Source: Acorus gramineus
Lineage: Eukaryota; Streptophyta; Magnoliopsida; Acorales; Acoraceae
Length of the DNA: 64,000 nt
Assembly (NCBI GenBank): GCA_030737835.1
Contig: CM060857.1
Span: 4,281,279 to 4,345,278 of the forward strand
Reading direction: 5' to 3'
The notes under the pieces were generated by a model, which was not told where the DNA came from, did not search any database, and worked only from the letters and a program-made list of their open reading frames with translations. The stretch's first letter is position 1, and each line of letters opens with the position of its first letter. This document shows, piece by piece, positions 10,255 through 22,070 of the stretch. A program made the position numbers and the translations under genes.

Positions 10255-10705
10255 AGGGGTGGTAAACGAGCCGAACGAGCCAAGTTTTGACCTGTTCAAA
10301 CTCGGCTTGTTTAGTAGCAGACTTGGCTTGGGCTCGGTCTAGCTCGGGACCGAGCTTCATTTCGTATTCAAGCTCGGTTCGTTGGGCTCGTGAAAAGTTC
10401 GGTTGAAGCTCGACTCGGCTGATTTGTTAAACAAGCCAAGCCAAAACTTGAATCAAGGTTTGGCTCGGGCTCGTTTAGCTAAAACAAAAATCTTGTTTAG
10501 CATTTGAGAAGTTACATTTCACAAATCACGACGCCTTATACATGTGAAAGTAACATAAGCTCGGGCTCAGGCTCGGCTCAGCTCGTTTACAAACCAAACT
10601 TTAAAATTTATTCAAGCTCGACTCGTTTGTCTAATCGAACGAGCCTGAACGAGCTTTAACTGAGCCAAGCCCGAGCTGCTCGGCTCGTTTACTAGCCCTA
10701 TCTCC
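10255..10705. mobile_element. hAT-like non-autonomous element (TAGGGGTGG type)
   Basis: The ends are TAGGGGTGGTAAACGAGCC on the left and the inverted GGCTCGTTTACTAGCCCTA on the right. The interior is rich in the words GCTCG, CGAGCC and GGCTCGT, a style typical of this plant family. No coding sequence is present. A clear 8-bp duplication was not found. Confidence 0.65.
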
Positions 10706-10856
10706 ACCCAATGTTCTTGCCCTCTGCCCACTACCATCGTTCATCAATGCCCTTCCCTGACCCACACTCCCCCCCCTCTCTTTTCTTTCATGCTATCATC
10801 CACCCCGATTTTCTTTCAAGCAAAACACCGCCCAATGTTAAACGCCCCTTAAACAT

Positions 10857-11388
10857 GGGGGTGGAACTCGAACGGGCTGGGTTGGATTGGAATTTAATCC
10901 AAGGTTAGAGAAACCCAACTCAAACTCAACTCAACCCGACCCTCGGGTTTTAGAAGCTCAACCTAAATCCAACCCGTTGGGTTTTGTTTGGGTTCGGGTT
11001 GGGTTGGACTCGGGTTTGACTTGAAAAATGTATTATTTTAAACAATTGAAACTTTGCAAGAGTCAATGAAGTGATGAAAATGATGAAAATTTTTACTTAG
11101 AAAATAAATACATGAAAACTATTGAAGCGAAAGATTCTAGATAAAAATAAATTATACAATTCAAATTTTATCATGCACATTAAAAAATTATAATTTTATT
11201 TAGAATATTTTACTTATACATGAAAACTTTGGGTTCGGGTTACCAGAATCCTCAACCCAAACCCAACCCGAATTAGACTTGAGTTGTTTGAATTCGGGCT
11301 CAGGTTAAACTTGAATGCTAAAACTCCAACTCAAACTTGTCCAAATTTCGGGTTGAGTCGGGTTCAACCCGTCCAAGTTGTACCCCTA
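10857..11388. mobile_element. hAT-like non-autonomous element with target duplication
   Basis: It starts GGGGTGGAACTCGAACGGGC and ends with the inverted CCCGTCCAAGTTGTACCCCT. It is flanked by TTAAACAT on both sides (about 10848-10855 and 11391-11398), the 8-bp duplication expected for hAT elements. The ends are rich in GGGTTGGGTT/AACCCAACCC words around an AT-rich core. Confidence 0.7.
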
Positions 11389-11465
11389 CTTAAACATAAT
11401 GCTTTGGCTCGCCTCCACACTTTGAGAAACGGTGAATTGATGGCCACATATGTAAATAAATGGAA

Positions 11466-11990
11466 AATGATACATCCATCCCTCATTGCAGCCTCAATTG
11501 CAGTCCACACAGAGTTTTTTTTTTTTTTTAAAATCATGCACTCATCCATTGAAGTATATGTAGTTATATGAAATAAAACATATACTGAGATACATTAGTG
11601 TATTTTTTTTTCGTTGAAAAATGATAAATATTCTTGCACCATACACTGTAATAGAAGGTACACTATGATAGTGCAGTATACACTACAATATTATAGCGTA
11701 TGAAGCTGCAAAATGGACTTAGTATATTAAGCTCGTAAATAAATACATTTCATTATAGTGTTGTTGCACACTTTTTTTTTAGCCCCAATTTCAGTCCTAT
11801 ATGCATTGATAGAAATCATCAGAGCATATACTCACATTAACGATGTATATTATTCGATAGAAATTTTTCACATTGTCTGTAAATACATTTATGCAATTTA
11901 TTGGAGTATATGTTTCACTTTTTATAAAAATATGTATCTCATTAGATGAGGTATATAACTTTTAAAAAATTCAAAACACATGTAATTGGG
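11466..11990. repeat. Dispersed repeat family A, two arrayed copies
   Basis: The landmarks are CAATTGCAGTCCACAC, ATACTGAGATACATTA and TTATGCAATTTATTGGAGTA. Related sequence occurs at 38240-38379 plus 39201-39300, 41680-41800, 58830-59050 and 60430-60600. No coding potential or clear termini, so the class is unknown. Confidence 0.6.
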
Positions 11991-12108
11991 TCTGAAAAGA
12001 GACTGTACATAGTATATTATCTTTCATCTTATGATCATCCACACATATAAAACATACTACAATGGCTTCCATGCAAAATATCCCATCTACGATATAAATT
12101 GGGACCAT

Positions 12109-12358
12109 CCAGGGGTGTAATTTGGACGGATTCAATTCGACCCAATATGAAATTTAGATCAATTTGGGATGGAGTTTTAGTACTCGAATTAAATCTGAGT
12201 CTTAATCTAAATAGCAACCCGAACCTAATTTGTGTTGACTTTCAACCTAACGAGTTGGGTTTAGGTAGAACTTCTTAAACCGAGAGTTAAGTTTGATTGA
12301 GTTTTACAAATGTGGAGTTAGATTCAGAATGAGCTCTACCTCCCCCCGAGTTACATCC
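12109..12358. mobile_element. hAT-like MITE remnant
   Basis: The left end is AGGGGTGTAATTTGGACGG and the right end GAGTTACATCCCCCT, giving short inverted termini of the AGGGGTGTAA type. About 250 bp, non-coding. It lies just upstream of the LIP1P promoter region. Confidence 0.5.
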
Positions 12359-12498
12359 CCCTCCCCACTCCACAGGGCCACTAATAAAAACTGTACGATT
12401 GCTTTTCCTCTTGCGGGACAAAAGCGAGAGCAACTTAAAAGGTGAAGGTCACCATTTCAGACGGACAAATCAAAGCACGCTCGCTTGCTCGCTCTCTT

Positions 12499-12505
12499 TA
12501 TAAAT
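12499..12505 (+). promoter_or_regulatory. TATA box of the lipoyl synthase gene
   Basis: TATAAAT lies 57 bp before the ATG at 12556, with a pyrimidine-rich run after it, which predicts transcription starting near 12530. This excludes the in-frame upstream ATG at 12442, which lies before the TATA box. Confidence 0.65.
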
Positions 12506-12555
12506 CCTTTCAACGTCCGCTTCGATTCCGTCGTCGTAGCATCTCCAAAAAAAAA

Positions 12556-15500
12556 ATGTTGTTAAACAAATGCCTCTCGAACCCATCAATCCCTCCAATC
12601 CCAATTCCCTCTCCCAAACCCAAATCCCTAATCACTCACCGTATTCAGACCCCCTTCATCGTCAGATCCGAAGCCGTCGATGCCCACCGGGGGAAGCTCA
12701 AATCCGAGCCGTCCGCGTCTCCGTCGGCGGCGGAGAAGCTGTTCGGGTCTGCGGCGGGGGCGGGGCCGTACCCGGGCGGGATGGGGCCTCACACGGGGAG
12801 GGACCCAAGCGTGAAGAAGCCGGAGTGGCTGCGGCAGAGGGCGCCGCAGGGGGAGAGGTATCAGAAGGTGAAGGAGTCTCTGTCGAGGTTGAACTTGCAC
12901 ACCGTTTGCGAGGAGGCCCAGTGCCCCAACATTGGAGAGGTGAGAAGAAACGACGAGCGATGAAAATCGCGATGCAATTCTTGATTTTGATGATTGACGT
13001 GCCAAAAGACAGGATTTTGATGATTAACTGCTTGTGAAGTTTTGTGTGCTTGTATTGCCTGCACATGTTTATGGGTTAGTTTGTCTCTTTGGTTTGCTTG
13101 GAGCATTTAATAGAATGTGGTTCTTTACATTTTGACCCATTTTGTAACTTTTTTTTTGTTAGTTGTCTTGTGCATAATTAACATATTATATCAGTCTAAA
13201 CTGATAATTTCAAGTAGATCAGCATTTTATTTTTATCTTATTATAGAATTTTTTTTTTTTTGTGTTTTCAATGTTTAGGCTGATTTTGTATTCTATGATC
13301 ACTGTGATTTCTAGATTTATGAAATTTGATAACTTGTGTAGTTTTTAGTACATCTCTCTATATTTTCTTAAGTTTAGCTGTTTTGACATTGTTGTTATAT
13401 GTGAATTGGAGATCATAACAAGAGTAAGCTATATGCAGGTTCATTGGTAGGTCTCTATGGATTGTCATGATCAATTGGAATGGTACATCTGTCAACACAT
13501 TTTGAATGAATGTTGGCTTACCTTGGAGATTTAATTCAGGCATTTCTTTTTTATTATATTTTTAGATGGGAGGTGTGAAGTAAATTTCGAGGGATTATTA
13601 AAAGTTTGTAGGAAAGTATCATTCAACTATGAGATTTCCATTCCATGTGTTAAGGAGGGGAAATGGTGGATAATAAATGAAGGTTTAGTCAATAAGTATA
13701 TGCATATTGTCTGTGGCAATGGCAATGTAGAGCTGAAAATATGATTGCCTATTGGAATGTGAAGTGTAGGTTTTTTTTTTGGTTACATAGTAATATGTAG
13801 TGTATGGAAGAGGTTACTAAATCTTCTAACACTTGTTGTTCATCATGAACAGTGCTGGAATGGAGGGGGAGGATCTGGAGGAGAGGAGGATGGCATTGCA
13901 ACTGCAACCATCATGCTTCTAGGGGATACCTGTACTCGTGGATGTAGGTTCTGCGCTGTGAAAACCAGTAGAAACCCAGCACCACCAGATCCAATGGAAC
14001 CAGAGAACACTGCTAGGGCAATCGCAAGTTGGGGGTAGATCTTTTACTCTGACATCAAATTTTAATAATGTGAAGAATGTATAGTTTGATCGAAAAACGA
14101 AACAGAACATGAATTCTGTTTCATAGTGCGTTGGTGTTTCCAACATAAAAATTGTATCCTTGTAGGAAAAATTGTCCACTTTCTTGATATGATGAGTGCT
14201 ATAAATGAGAATTGTAAAGGTGTATATACTTTTGGCTTAATTTTTTTGTTGTGTCAGTTTTAGGAGACAATGAGTTTTTTTTTTTTTGTTAGGTTGCTGG
14301 GACTCGAACTCATGACCTCATGGTTGCAAATACAACCATTGAGCTGTGGGTCCAAGCCTTGGAAACAATGACTTTACCTGCATCCTAGTGCCTTAATTTG
14401 ACATATTTTTCAAAACTTGTGATTAATTGATTTCCTCTCAGTATCTGTATATGCAATGTATCTTTATTTGAGAGATTACATCAACTAACCTTGTCATTTT
14501 TGTTTCTGAACTTTGCATTGGGCAGTGTTGATTACATCGTGCTTACTAGTGTTGATCGAGATGACCTATCAGATGGTGGGAGTGGCCATTTTGCCCAGAC
14601 AGTTCAAGTCTTGAAGGTCTGAACTTCACTATAATATTTTTAGAGTCATTGAACTACTAGATTTCTCATAGCAATACTCTGCCACTTTTAATGGTTGCAA
14701 TTTATCATTATTCTGCCTTTCATTCTGAAATTGTTGGCTCTTGATTGTGCAGAATCTCAAGCCCGAAATCCTAGTGGAGTGCTTAACATCAGATTTCCGC
14801 GGTGATCTACAGGCTGTGTCAAGTTTGGTGCACTCGGGGCTTGATGTGTTTGCTCACAATATTGAGACAGTGAAGCGACTCCAAAGAATTGTTAGAGATC
14901 CTCGGGCAGGGTTAGAAGCTTGCTCTGCTTACCATAGATAAAAGCTCATTGCGATGTTTTCAATTCTTCATTTACATTGCAAATTATAATCACATCACAT
15001 CACATCATTTTTTTTTTCTTGCTTTGAGTGAGTGAATTTTTTCTATCTTTCCTGCATGCCCCTATCATTCCGTATAGGGTGATGAAATATGGATACCATG
15101 ACATTGATTGGTGGGAGTTGTGTGTGAGGTTGGGGATTATAACACCAATGTTCCTGTAGTCAGCCCAATTTTTGTGTTTCTTTCTTATGTCATGTTTCGT
15201 GCTTCTCCGCTCCATTTATCTTTATTTGTCTTTTAGAGCAAACAAGACATGATCCTTTCTGAAGTGTGCCAAAATTGTGGCTTCCACATTGACATGTAGC
15301 CATGTAGGTCTCATCAGGAGCTTCAAACCCTTGAAGCTTTTGTCCTGACCACAACATAGCCATTGGGAAAAGGTTCTTGTTATACCACCACTATGCCTAG
15401 GAGACATTTAATGTTCCACCACCTTAGGTATGACTTCCTCAGTGACTAAAATCATTTTTTTGCCTAAATATTTTGATATCTCGAGGTCGTCTTCAGCTTT

Positions 15501-17202
15501 GGCATAGTACGATTTCATGACAGAATCACCCTCTATTGAACTTTGCTTCTGTGAGAATACAAGGTGTAGATGTCAACACCCATGTGAATTTAGGACTTCA
15601 TCGAGCAACAGGATACTGGTATATATTGACTTTGTGTCCTTCATCTATTACCATATATTCATTTGCTTGCAGATAATCAGCATTTTGAGTTCTGGAGAAT
15701 CTGAATGCTACTTGATTATTTTTATTATTTTCTGTCATTCGTACCTGTCTTTTTGTTATTTGCAGCTCCAAAATTTATTTCCTTGTCAATCATTACCTTC
15801 TATAATTTTCATGTGTTTGGTGGTGAAGGTATGAACAGAGTTTATCTGTGCTGAAACATGCCAAGTTCTGCAAGGAAGGGATGATAACAAAATCATCAAT
15901 AATGTTGGGCCTTGGCGAGACAGATGAGGAGGTGAAAGAAACTATGGCTGATTTGAGGTCAATTGGTGTAGATATTCTGACACTGGGACAATATTTACAG
16001 GTTGATATGCATGCCAAAAATTTGGCTTCTGAAATTCCTCAATTTTTTTTTTTTATTCTATTGCCTGTTTTAACAATTGCATATAATTTTGTAGCCAACT
16101 CCATTGCATTTGACGGTGAAGGAGTTTGTCACACCAGAGAAGTTTGCCCACTGGAAAGACTATGGAGAGTCGATTGGTTTCCGTTATGTAGCCAGTGGGC
16201 CTCTGGTAATTATTTTCTCTTCTTTTGAAAAATTGTTGGTTGCCTTTTTTCGTGTCATCTCATTTTGGTTAACTGTTTACGTTCGTCATCTTAGAAACTC
16301 ATAAATATTTCCCCCATGCATTCTAACAGTGAAGACAAATGCTTCCCTTCACAGTGTGTGCCTATTGCTGTTTGGAAAAACATAATATCTGCATATGCAC
16401 TCGTTTTCCGAACTTGTCATTTCTTGTTATGAAGTTTTTGAAGTTGATTTCATGTGGTTGTGTGTCTATATATTTGTGCCAATTCTGGAAACTGGTCACC
16501 GTAGACCTCTGAAGTTCTCTCTCTTTCTTAAAGATAAAAGTTACAATTTTAATAAATTTCCTCGGCTTCCATCATCTGACTTGCATTAAGTTCTAATTTC
16601 AACAAGAACTTCGTTCTTGCTTCTCTGTATCTATTTCTGAGACCACTGTTAATCATCCCTGATGAGTCCATCCATGATTTATTCTAGTAGATATTTTTGT
16701 AGGCTCCCCGTCTATCTTGTAGCCTTTTGTTTACTCGAATATGTTTATTGAAAGATTTATGTTTCATACAAACCTGTTTGTAGTCTCCACATGCTTTGAT
16801 TGTTTTTGAAGGTGTATATTTCATGTAACAAAACATGTATCTTCTTAACAAGTGAAGTATATATACTCCGATAAATTGTATCATCATTATTAAAAGGACA
16901 TCTGGGTTCCCCGTGTCGCCGGCCTCCCCCACTCTTCTGGTGGGGGGGGGACCTCGGACGCCACACAATCATGAGGAATGCAACACTTTTTGGTTTTCTT
17001 CTCTGTTTCCCTGTGTTAACTTCTATTTCGGACCTTGTAACTACAGTTCATTAATATGCTACTGTGATAGCAGTCTACCTCTCACTCAAAAAAAAAAAAA
17101 AATTCTGTGTTTGTTGATTTTAAACAGGTTCGATCCTCCTATCGAGCTGGTGAACTCTACGTACAGAGCATGGTGAGAGAAAGTAAAGAGCGACAAAGTT
17201 AA
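12556..17202 (+). CDS. LIP1P: Lipoyl synthase, plastidial (7 exons)
   Basis: Radical-SAM enzyme that inserts two sulfurs into protein-bound octanoyl groups to make lipoyl cofactor, needed in plastids by pyruvate dehydrogenase E2. Exons: 12556-12939, 13853-14034, 14526-14616, 14753-14910, 15829-16000, 16095-16205, 17128-17202; all introns are GT-AG and the spliced frame is open for 390 residues plus stop. The auxiliary-cluster motif [13 protein letters not shown] spans the exon 1/2 junction, the radical-SAM motif CTRGCRFC is in exon 2, and RSSY, whose serine binds the auxiliary cluster, is in exon 7. Other family blocks are [27 protein letters not shown] and RYVASGPL. The serine/proline-rich, basic N-terminus of about 60 residues fits a plastid transit peptide, and the sequence is closer to LIP1P than to mitochondrial LIP1. 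A short Gly/Ser/Glu insertion follows WNGGG. The 3' UTR probably ends near 17320 (TTAAATTAAA region). Confidence 0.97.
14277..14357 (-). mobile_element. tRNA-derived SINE-like insertion in LIP1P intron 2
   Basis: On the minus strand the segment reads ACAGCTCAATGGTTG (A-box like) and later GAGTTCGAGTCCC (B-box like), the spacing and sequence of a tRNA-type internal pol III promoter, and ends in an A-run (the T-run at 14274-14287 on the plus strand). It is too short and imperfect to be a tRNA gene. It does not disturb the flanking exons. Confidence 0.55.
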
Positions 17203-17657
17203 AATCTGGAAAAAGTTTCCCAGAAAGATTGATGCAATCCTGGTAGAGGATATGAAACCACTGAAGATATTATTAAATATTGTAATGTTCAATTCTGTTT
17301 CATTTGTTGAACTGAATTAAATTAAATTTTGATGTTTTTGCATCTGTCCTACGGTGATGGCTCCATGGAGTGACGAGTGACATTTATGTATCATTCAATT
17401 CACAGTTTTGTAATAATTCGATCAGTGTTTAAGGTTTTCCATTATTTTTATTTTGAAAATTAGGATTACCTGATGCCATTTTGCGGATTTGCTTCGAATT
17501 TCTATGATTGAAGATTGCTCAAAGTATAGTTTAAAGATAAGTTGACACTGGATAAGTTGACACCGGAAAGAATTTAGATTGGAAATTGTTAAAATAGTAA
17601 AAAACATTGACAGCTAAACAAAATTATGCTCCCATTTTCTTCATTATTTTAGATGTT

Positions 17658-18883
17658 TTTTTTTTAAAGGAATGACAGGCATCCCACCTTGATATTTATT
17701 CAAACAAAGAAGAATGTCCAAAATACAAAGTGAAGGAGAGTATAAAAATGGCCTATATCCCTTCTCGGAGAAGGGTACGGTAGAAGAGGTATCTATCATA
17801 TTCTTCTCGCATCAACTCTCACGTGTTTTTCACATACACTCTTGTTTCTTTAAAATGAAAATGATTTCGTGAATTCCAAAAGCTCAAGTAACCCCCGCAA
17901 CAAAAACTTGTGATACCTTTGCCTTTTTTTTAGCTCCTCTGGTCTTCATTTGCTTTCCCACTGTCCACATGTCCTCTATGGAAGAAAAATTGTCCTCCAA
18001 CCCGAGTGCCTCTTCATCATGCTCTAAATTTGCCTTGCAATTGGACACAACACCATAATATGCTCTGTTGTTTTCTGTGCATCTTCGTGTATCGAATATG
18101 TAGTATCATAATCAGGAGCCCACTTTTTCTGGTATGTTTGGACATGATATCGGCTTGATACACCAGCAGCAAAGGAAACTTTAACCTTCAACGGTGCCTT
18201 CGTATACCATATTCTCTGTGCTTCCTAGCTGTCAACTCATGGCGACTTGAGAACCCACACCACGGTTGCTCAACTCCTGATCTCGGCAGCGTTATGGGTG
18301 GTCTTGTTAACTTGAAATGAAGTTATCTTTAGAGGGCAACGATTTTATGTGGAGAACATGTGGGACTCTGCTGTTGCTTTTATCCAGGAGTAGGGCTGTT
18401 CGCTGGTGGGTGCTAGGGGCATTTCCATTCCCCTCTTCCCTCTCTGCCCCCGTTGTCTTGCTCTATTTTTAGGTTTCTTTGGGCTCTCTCTTGGTCCAGG
18501 GGATGATCTCAAACCTCTTCTGATCCTTTCCCTATTGTTATTTTTTTCTCTTTATGTTTTTTCTTTCAGACCGTTATAATTTAATTTTTTTAAGTTATAA
18601 ATGGACTATCTTCACTAGAAAATAAAAACATTGAGATACTCAGCGCAAAGGATGACCTACTGAGGTTCAAGCATAAGGGCTGTAAAGCCATCGACCTCCT
18701 CGTCATACAAGTTCCGACGCATCCCCACATCTCAATAACAACCAGCAGCCGAACTCCCCCAAAAATTGGTTACAAACCCATTCTTGTTCATGGAGAGATT
18801 GAAGATACATGGGAACCTGTCTTTCAATGCATTTTCTTCCAACCAAACATCCAATAAGTGATCTATCCGCTCCACAACTTCAA
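17658..18883 (-). mobile_element. 5'-truncated LINE with 14-bp target duplication
   Basis: TTATTTTAGATGTT occurs at 17644-17657 and again at 18884-18897, exactly flanking the segment. The plus-strand T-run at 17656-17665 is the poly(A) tail of a minus-strand insertion. Minus-strand frames show pieces of the LINE reverse-transcriptase tail and zinc-binding domain: DVWLEENALKDRFPCIFNLS near 18860-18800, PLKVKVSFAA near 18180, and TTEHIMVLCPIARQ near 18050. Frames change between them and stops are frequent, so the copy is dead. It sits about 330 bp downstream of the LIP1P 3' end. Confidence 0.8.
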
Positions 18884-19070
18884 TTATTTTAGATGTTATA
18901 GACATGTAATACCGTCTCCTATGCTTCATGTTATAAAAGTAGGGAAATTTTCATAATTAACCCTGTGAAATAATTTAATTACACTTTTAATCCCACCCAG
19001 TTTTTAATTGCACAATCTAAACCTGGATCCGGTTAACGCTGCCACGTCAATGTTTTTTTTTTTTTGTGCG

Positions 19071-19284
19071 GAGGCGTGTTATATATAACATGCCTTCCCT
19101 ATTAAAACAGTACCTCACGGGGTGTTTTTTTTTTTTTTTTTAAAAATAGCACATCAAAGGAGGCGTGTTATATAACATGCCTCATTTGAAAATATAGAGG
19201 TGTGTTATATATAACACGCTTCTCTTGAGCAACCGGTTTTAAAATTTTTTTTCAAAGAGAGGCGTGATATATATAACACGCCTC
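19071..19284. repeat. Four copies of a short GAGGCGTG palindrome
   Basis: Four 25-28-bp palindromes at 19071-19098, 19159-19183, 19196-19224 and 19258-19284. Each reads GAGGCGTG, TTATATATAA or a close variant, then CACGCCTC. The copies differ by single compensated or uncompensated changes. They lie 210-420 bp downstream of the plant-mobile-domain pseudogene. Confidence 0.8.
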
Positions 19285-19494
19285 GAGTGTTAATCAACAA
19301 CCAGTCTGCTGTGGTTTGATTGTTTTTCCTTTTTTTTTCTCTGTTGTTTAGCTCTTCAAAATGCAAGAATTGAAAGATCAATAAACACATATTTATATTA
19401 TATTCCAATAAACACATACCCATATTACATTCCAATTAACAAAAACCCATTGTTCTGGAATTTATTTTGATCTAAAGTCCAAACACAAACACAA

Positions 19495-21448
19495 TCATCC
19501 TAGAATCCGTCTCCATCCTTTCTTCTTAGTCTTCCTAGGAGCAGGTGGTGTTGAAGAAGACGATGCATCTGGCGGTGTAGAGGAAGTTGCTGTTGTGATG
19601 GGAGTCATCTCGTCTACCTCTGCCTGTGCAGTTTCAATAAGAGAGGATCCAAAAAGTCGGCGAGGTGCTCATCTATAATACATCAGCGGTCTCACATCTG
19701 TTTGTGTAGCTGGATGAGGTGACTGTGGAGCTTATTGTTCTGGATCGTCATCTGTGATGTGTACTCCTTCACTAAACAACTCCTCAATGGTGAAAATATT
19801 TTCACCACTCCCAAAGAAAGCAGTACCTGTCGTGTCATTATAATTATCATGTAATCCACCACGATTTGGAGAAGGAACATATGAGTCATCATCTTCTGGT
19901 TGTGGCATGTCCCTCACCACCGCCTCTACTAGGTTAGTCACCACAACAATGCGTCCCCACTCCTCATAGTTGGGATACAACAATGCTCCTCGAGCGAGCA
20001 ACTCACTCATGTTTTGCATTGCCGGCACCTACGAATATTAAGTGAGATTAGTTAATTATAGAAAAATTTGTTTTGGATGGTTAAGAATGCAATAAAATCT
20101 GTTCAAACCAAAACCTACCATGTTATCTTCAATATATCTATGAGGGGGTCTTGGAGGGGGTGGTGGCGTGATATGTCTCACTGTTTGTTCCCCATACCAC
20201 TCCATATATCTCATGGAGCTCTGAGTCCTAGGAAAATCATGGATGTAATCCTCACGTTGATCCCACTGCTTGAGATAGGTACCATGAAATTCTACCCAAT
20301 CCACGTTCTGTCGACCACGTTTGTTGATTCGGTCTATCCTCTCTATTTCACATGATATGTCTTGTTTGAAACCGAATTGACGGACGACTCTGTCGGGCAC
20401 ATGTATCTCTATTATGTTAAAGCAAATGAGGGGAACCCTTGCTACCCACAATGATGGCTCGTATCTACAGACCGAACGTAGTTGGTCATATTTGCCAACA
20501 TATGGTCGCCGTGTAACATAGAAAATGATAAGCTCATATTAAAATATATGTAAGCTTGAACAATTTGTTTAATATATAGTGGTTTTTCAAACTGTCATTA
20601 CCTGTGACTAGAGGTGTAAAACGGGCCGTGCTGTGTCGGCCCGCTAGACAACCGGGCTAACGGGTTGGCCCGGCCCGTTTCATGTGACCGTGCTGTGTCG
20701 GCACGGCACGGGTCATAGGAGATCGGCCCAACACGGCCCTCCGTGCCATCCCGGCGGGCCACCGTGCCGTGCCGTGCTAGCCCAGCAGGCCAAACGGGCC
20801 AAGCCCATTGACGGGCCAACGGGCCGGCCCATTTAAATGCCCATTTTTTAAATTTTTTTAAAGTTAATATTTAATTCCATGTTTAATTTACTAGTTCCTT
20901 TAAGTTAAAAAAAAAAAATACATAAATCATTTATGAAAATTGAAAACTAAAAGGAATTAAGAATACAAATATTTATTTTATTGAATATTGAATTTGTTGA
21001 GTACATGAACAATTGAACATTAATTAAATAAATGATAAAATGAATAAAAAATACACAAATAGTATTTTAAACATAAAAAAATACATTGACAAATATAAAA
21101 AATTAATATAACATAAAAGGTGAGTAATAATTGCATCATTATAGTTTTGAATACATCCCAATTAGGTTGGCACCTATTAAAACTATCAATCACTAGTTGG
21201 ACTAGCCGTTAGTGGAGGTGGGGCCCGCGGCACAAACCATGCCGCGGGCCTAGCGGGCCGTGTTGGAAACGGCACGCGGGCCGGGGGGCAGGCCTAGCCC
21301 GCGTTGCCACCTAAACGGGCGGCCCACGGCACGGCCCATCCCGTTTGACACCTCTACCTGTGACTCATGTTTGCAATCCAACTGTGCCCTGTAGCATATG
21401 AAAGCATGTGCTGACTTATCAAATTTGTGTGTCACAATATTCCACCTG
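19495..21448 (-). pseudogene. Plant mobile domain (PMD/MAIN-like) gene, broken
   Basis: The minus-strand exons recognised are 21448-21366 (RWNIVTHKF.., AFICYRAQLD), 20532-20119 (RSVCRYEPSLWVARVPLICF, PDRVVRQFG, WVEFHGTYLKQWD) and 20028-19495. The series matches the C-terminal half of the plant mobile domain, a transposon-derived fold found in MAIN-like proteins and in several mobile elements. The splice sites look intact (CACAG|GTAATG, AACATG|GTAGG, TTCGTAG|GTGCC). The last exon has two in-frame stops (TAA 19732-19734, TGA 19669-19671) before a plausible basic C-terminus ending KKKGWRRILG. A hAT-like element is inserted at the donor of the first visible exon. The N-terminal part of the domain was not found to the right. 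Either a decayed host gene or part of an old element. Confidence 0.75.
20610..21355. mobile_element. hAT-like non-autonomous element with ACCTGTGACT duplication
   Basis: 746 bp bounded by AGAGGTGTAAAACGGG and the inverted CCCGTTTGACACCTCT. ACCTGTGACT is duplicated at 20600-20609 and 21356-21365; a hAT transposase would make 8 of these 10 bp, the rest being chance or end ambiguity. The interior is GC-rich near the ends (GGCCCGG/CCGTGC words) with an AT-rich core, and has no coding sequence. Confidence 0.85.
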
Positions 21449-21469
21449 ATTATAAAATACATATTAGTT

Positions 21470-22070
21470 TAAACCAGTGTTTTAAATATCGATTTAATCG
21501 ATATATTGATTAGGCCTCCAATCGATATATTGATCGATAAAAATACGTAGTCGGGTCGGGCTGGCCACCTCTACCTATCACAATTAGTCGATATATATTT
21601 TTCATTAGTTAAAGTTTGTATATATATTGTTTGAAAATTTATATGAGTTCTACTCTTTTGGTTTTTACGGATTTAGTAATTTTTTTACAAAATTTAATTA
21701 AGGTATTTAAGAATTATTTAATAATATACATAAAAAAAATGATGTTTTTGATAACATTCTTAAAAGAGAAAATCCTAGAACGATTCCACTTATAAGACCC
21801 GATTATAAATCATGAATGTTGTGATCTTATACGTTTTATGGTGTGATCTTATAAGTTTTCTTTAAAGATATATTACATATCATATTGTGTGTGTGTTTGT
21901 GTGTGTTATTTTTAATTTTTACATTTAGATTGTTTTTATTTTAATTTTTAACTCTAATTTTTCAATAACCCATACATGAAATTTTCTTGTAATTTGCCCC
22001 CACTAGATAGAAATTCTGGTCACACCACAGCTTTTGGTCATTATTCTATATTTGATACTATATTAATATA
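21470..22070. other. AT-rich spacer
   Basis: No gene seen. 21484-21540 has interleaved ATCGATATATTGAT palindromes. The rest is low complexity, including a GTGTGTGTTTGTGTGTG run near 21890. Confidence 0.5.

Noticed and set aside
12442..12555. Upstream in-frame ATG extending the lipoyl synthase by 38 residues
   Set aside because: It lies before the TATA box at 12499. The ATG at 12556 gives a normal transit-peptide start.
14281..14357. A functional tRNA gene in intron 2
   Set aside because: Only A- and B-box-like words are present. No complete cloverleaf or acceptor stem can be formed, and an A-run follows, as in SINEs.
15517..15834. 105-codon frame inside LIP1P
   Set aside because: It lies in intron 4. 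The spliced exons on both sides are continuous with the lipoyl synthase frame.
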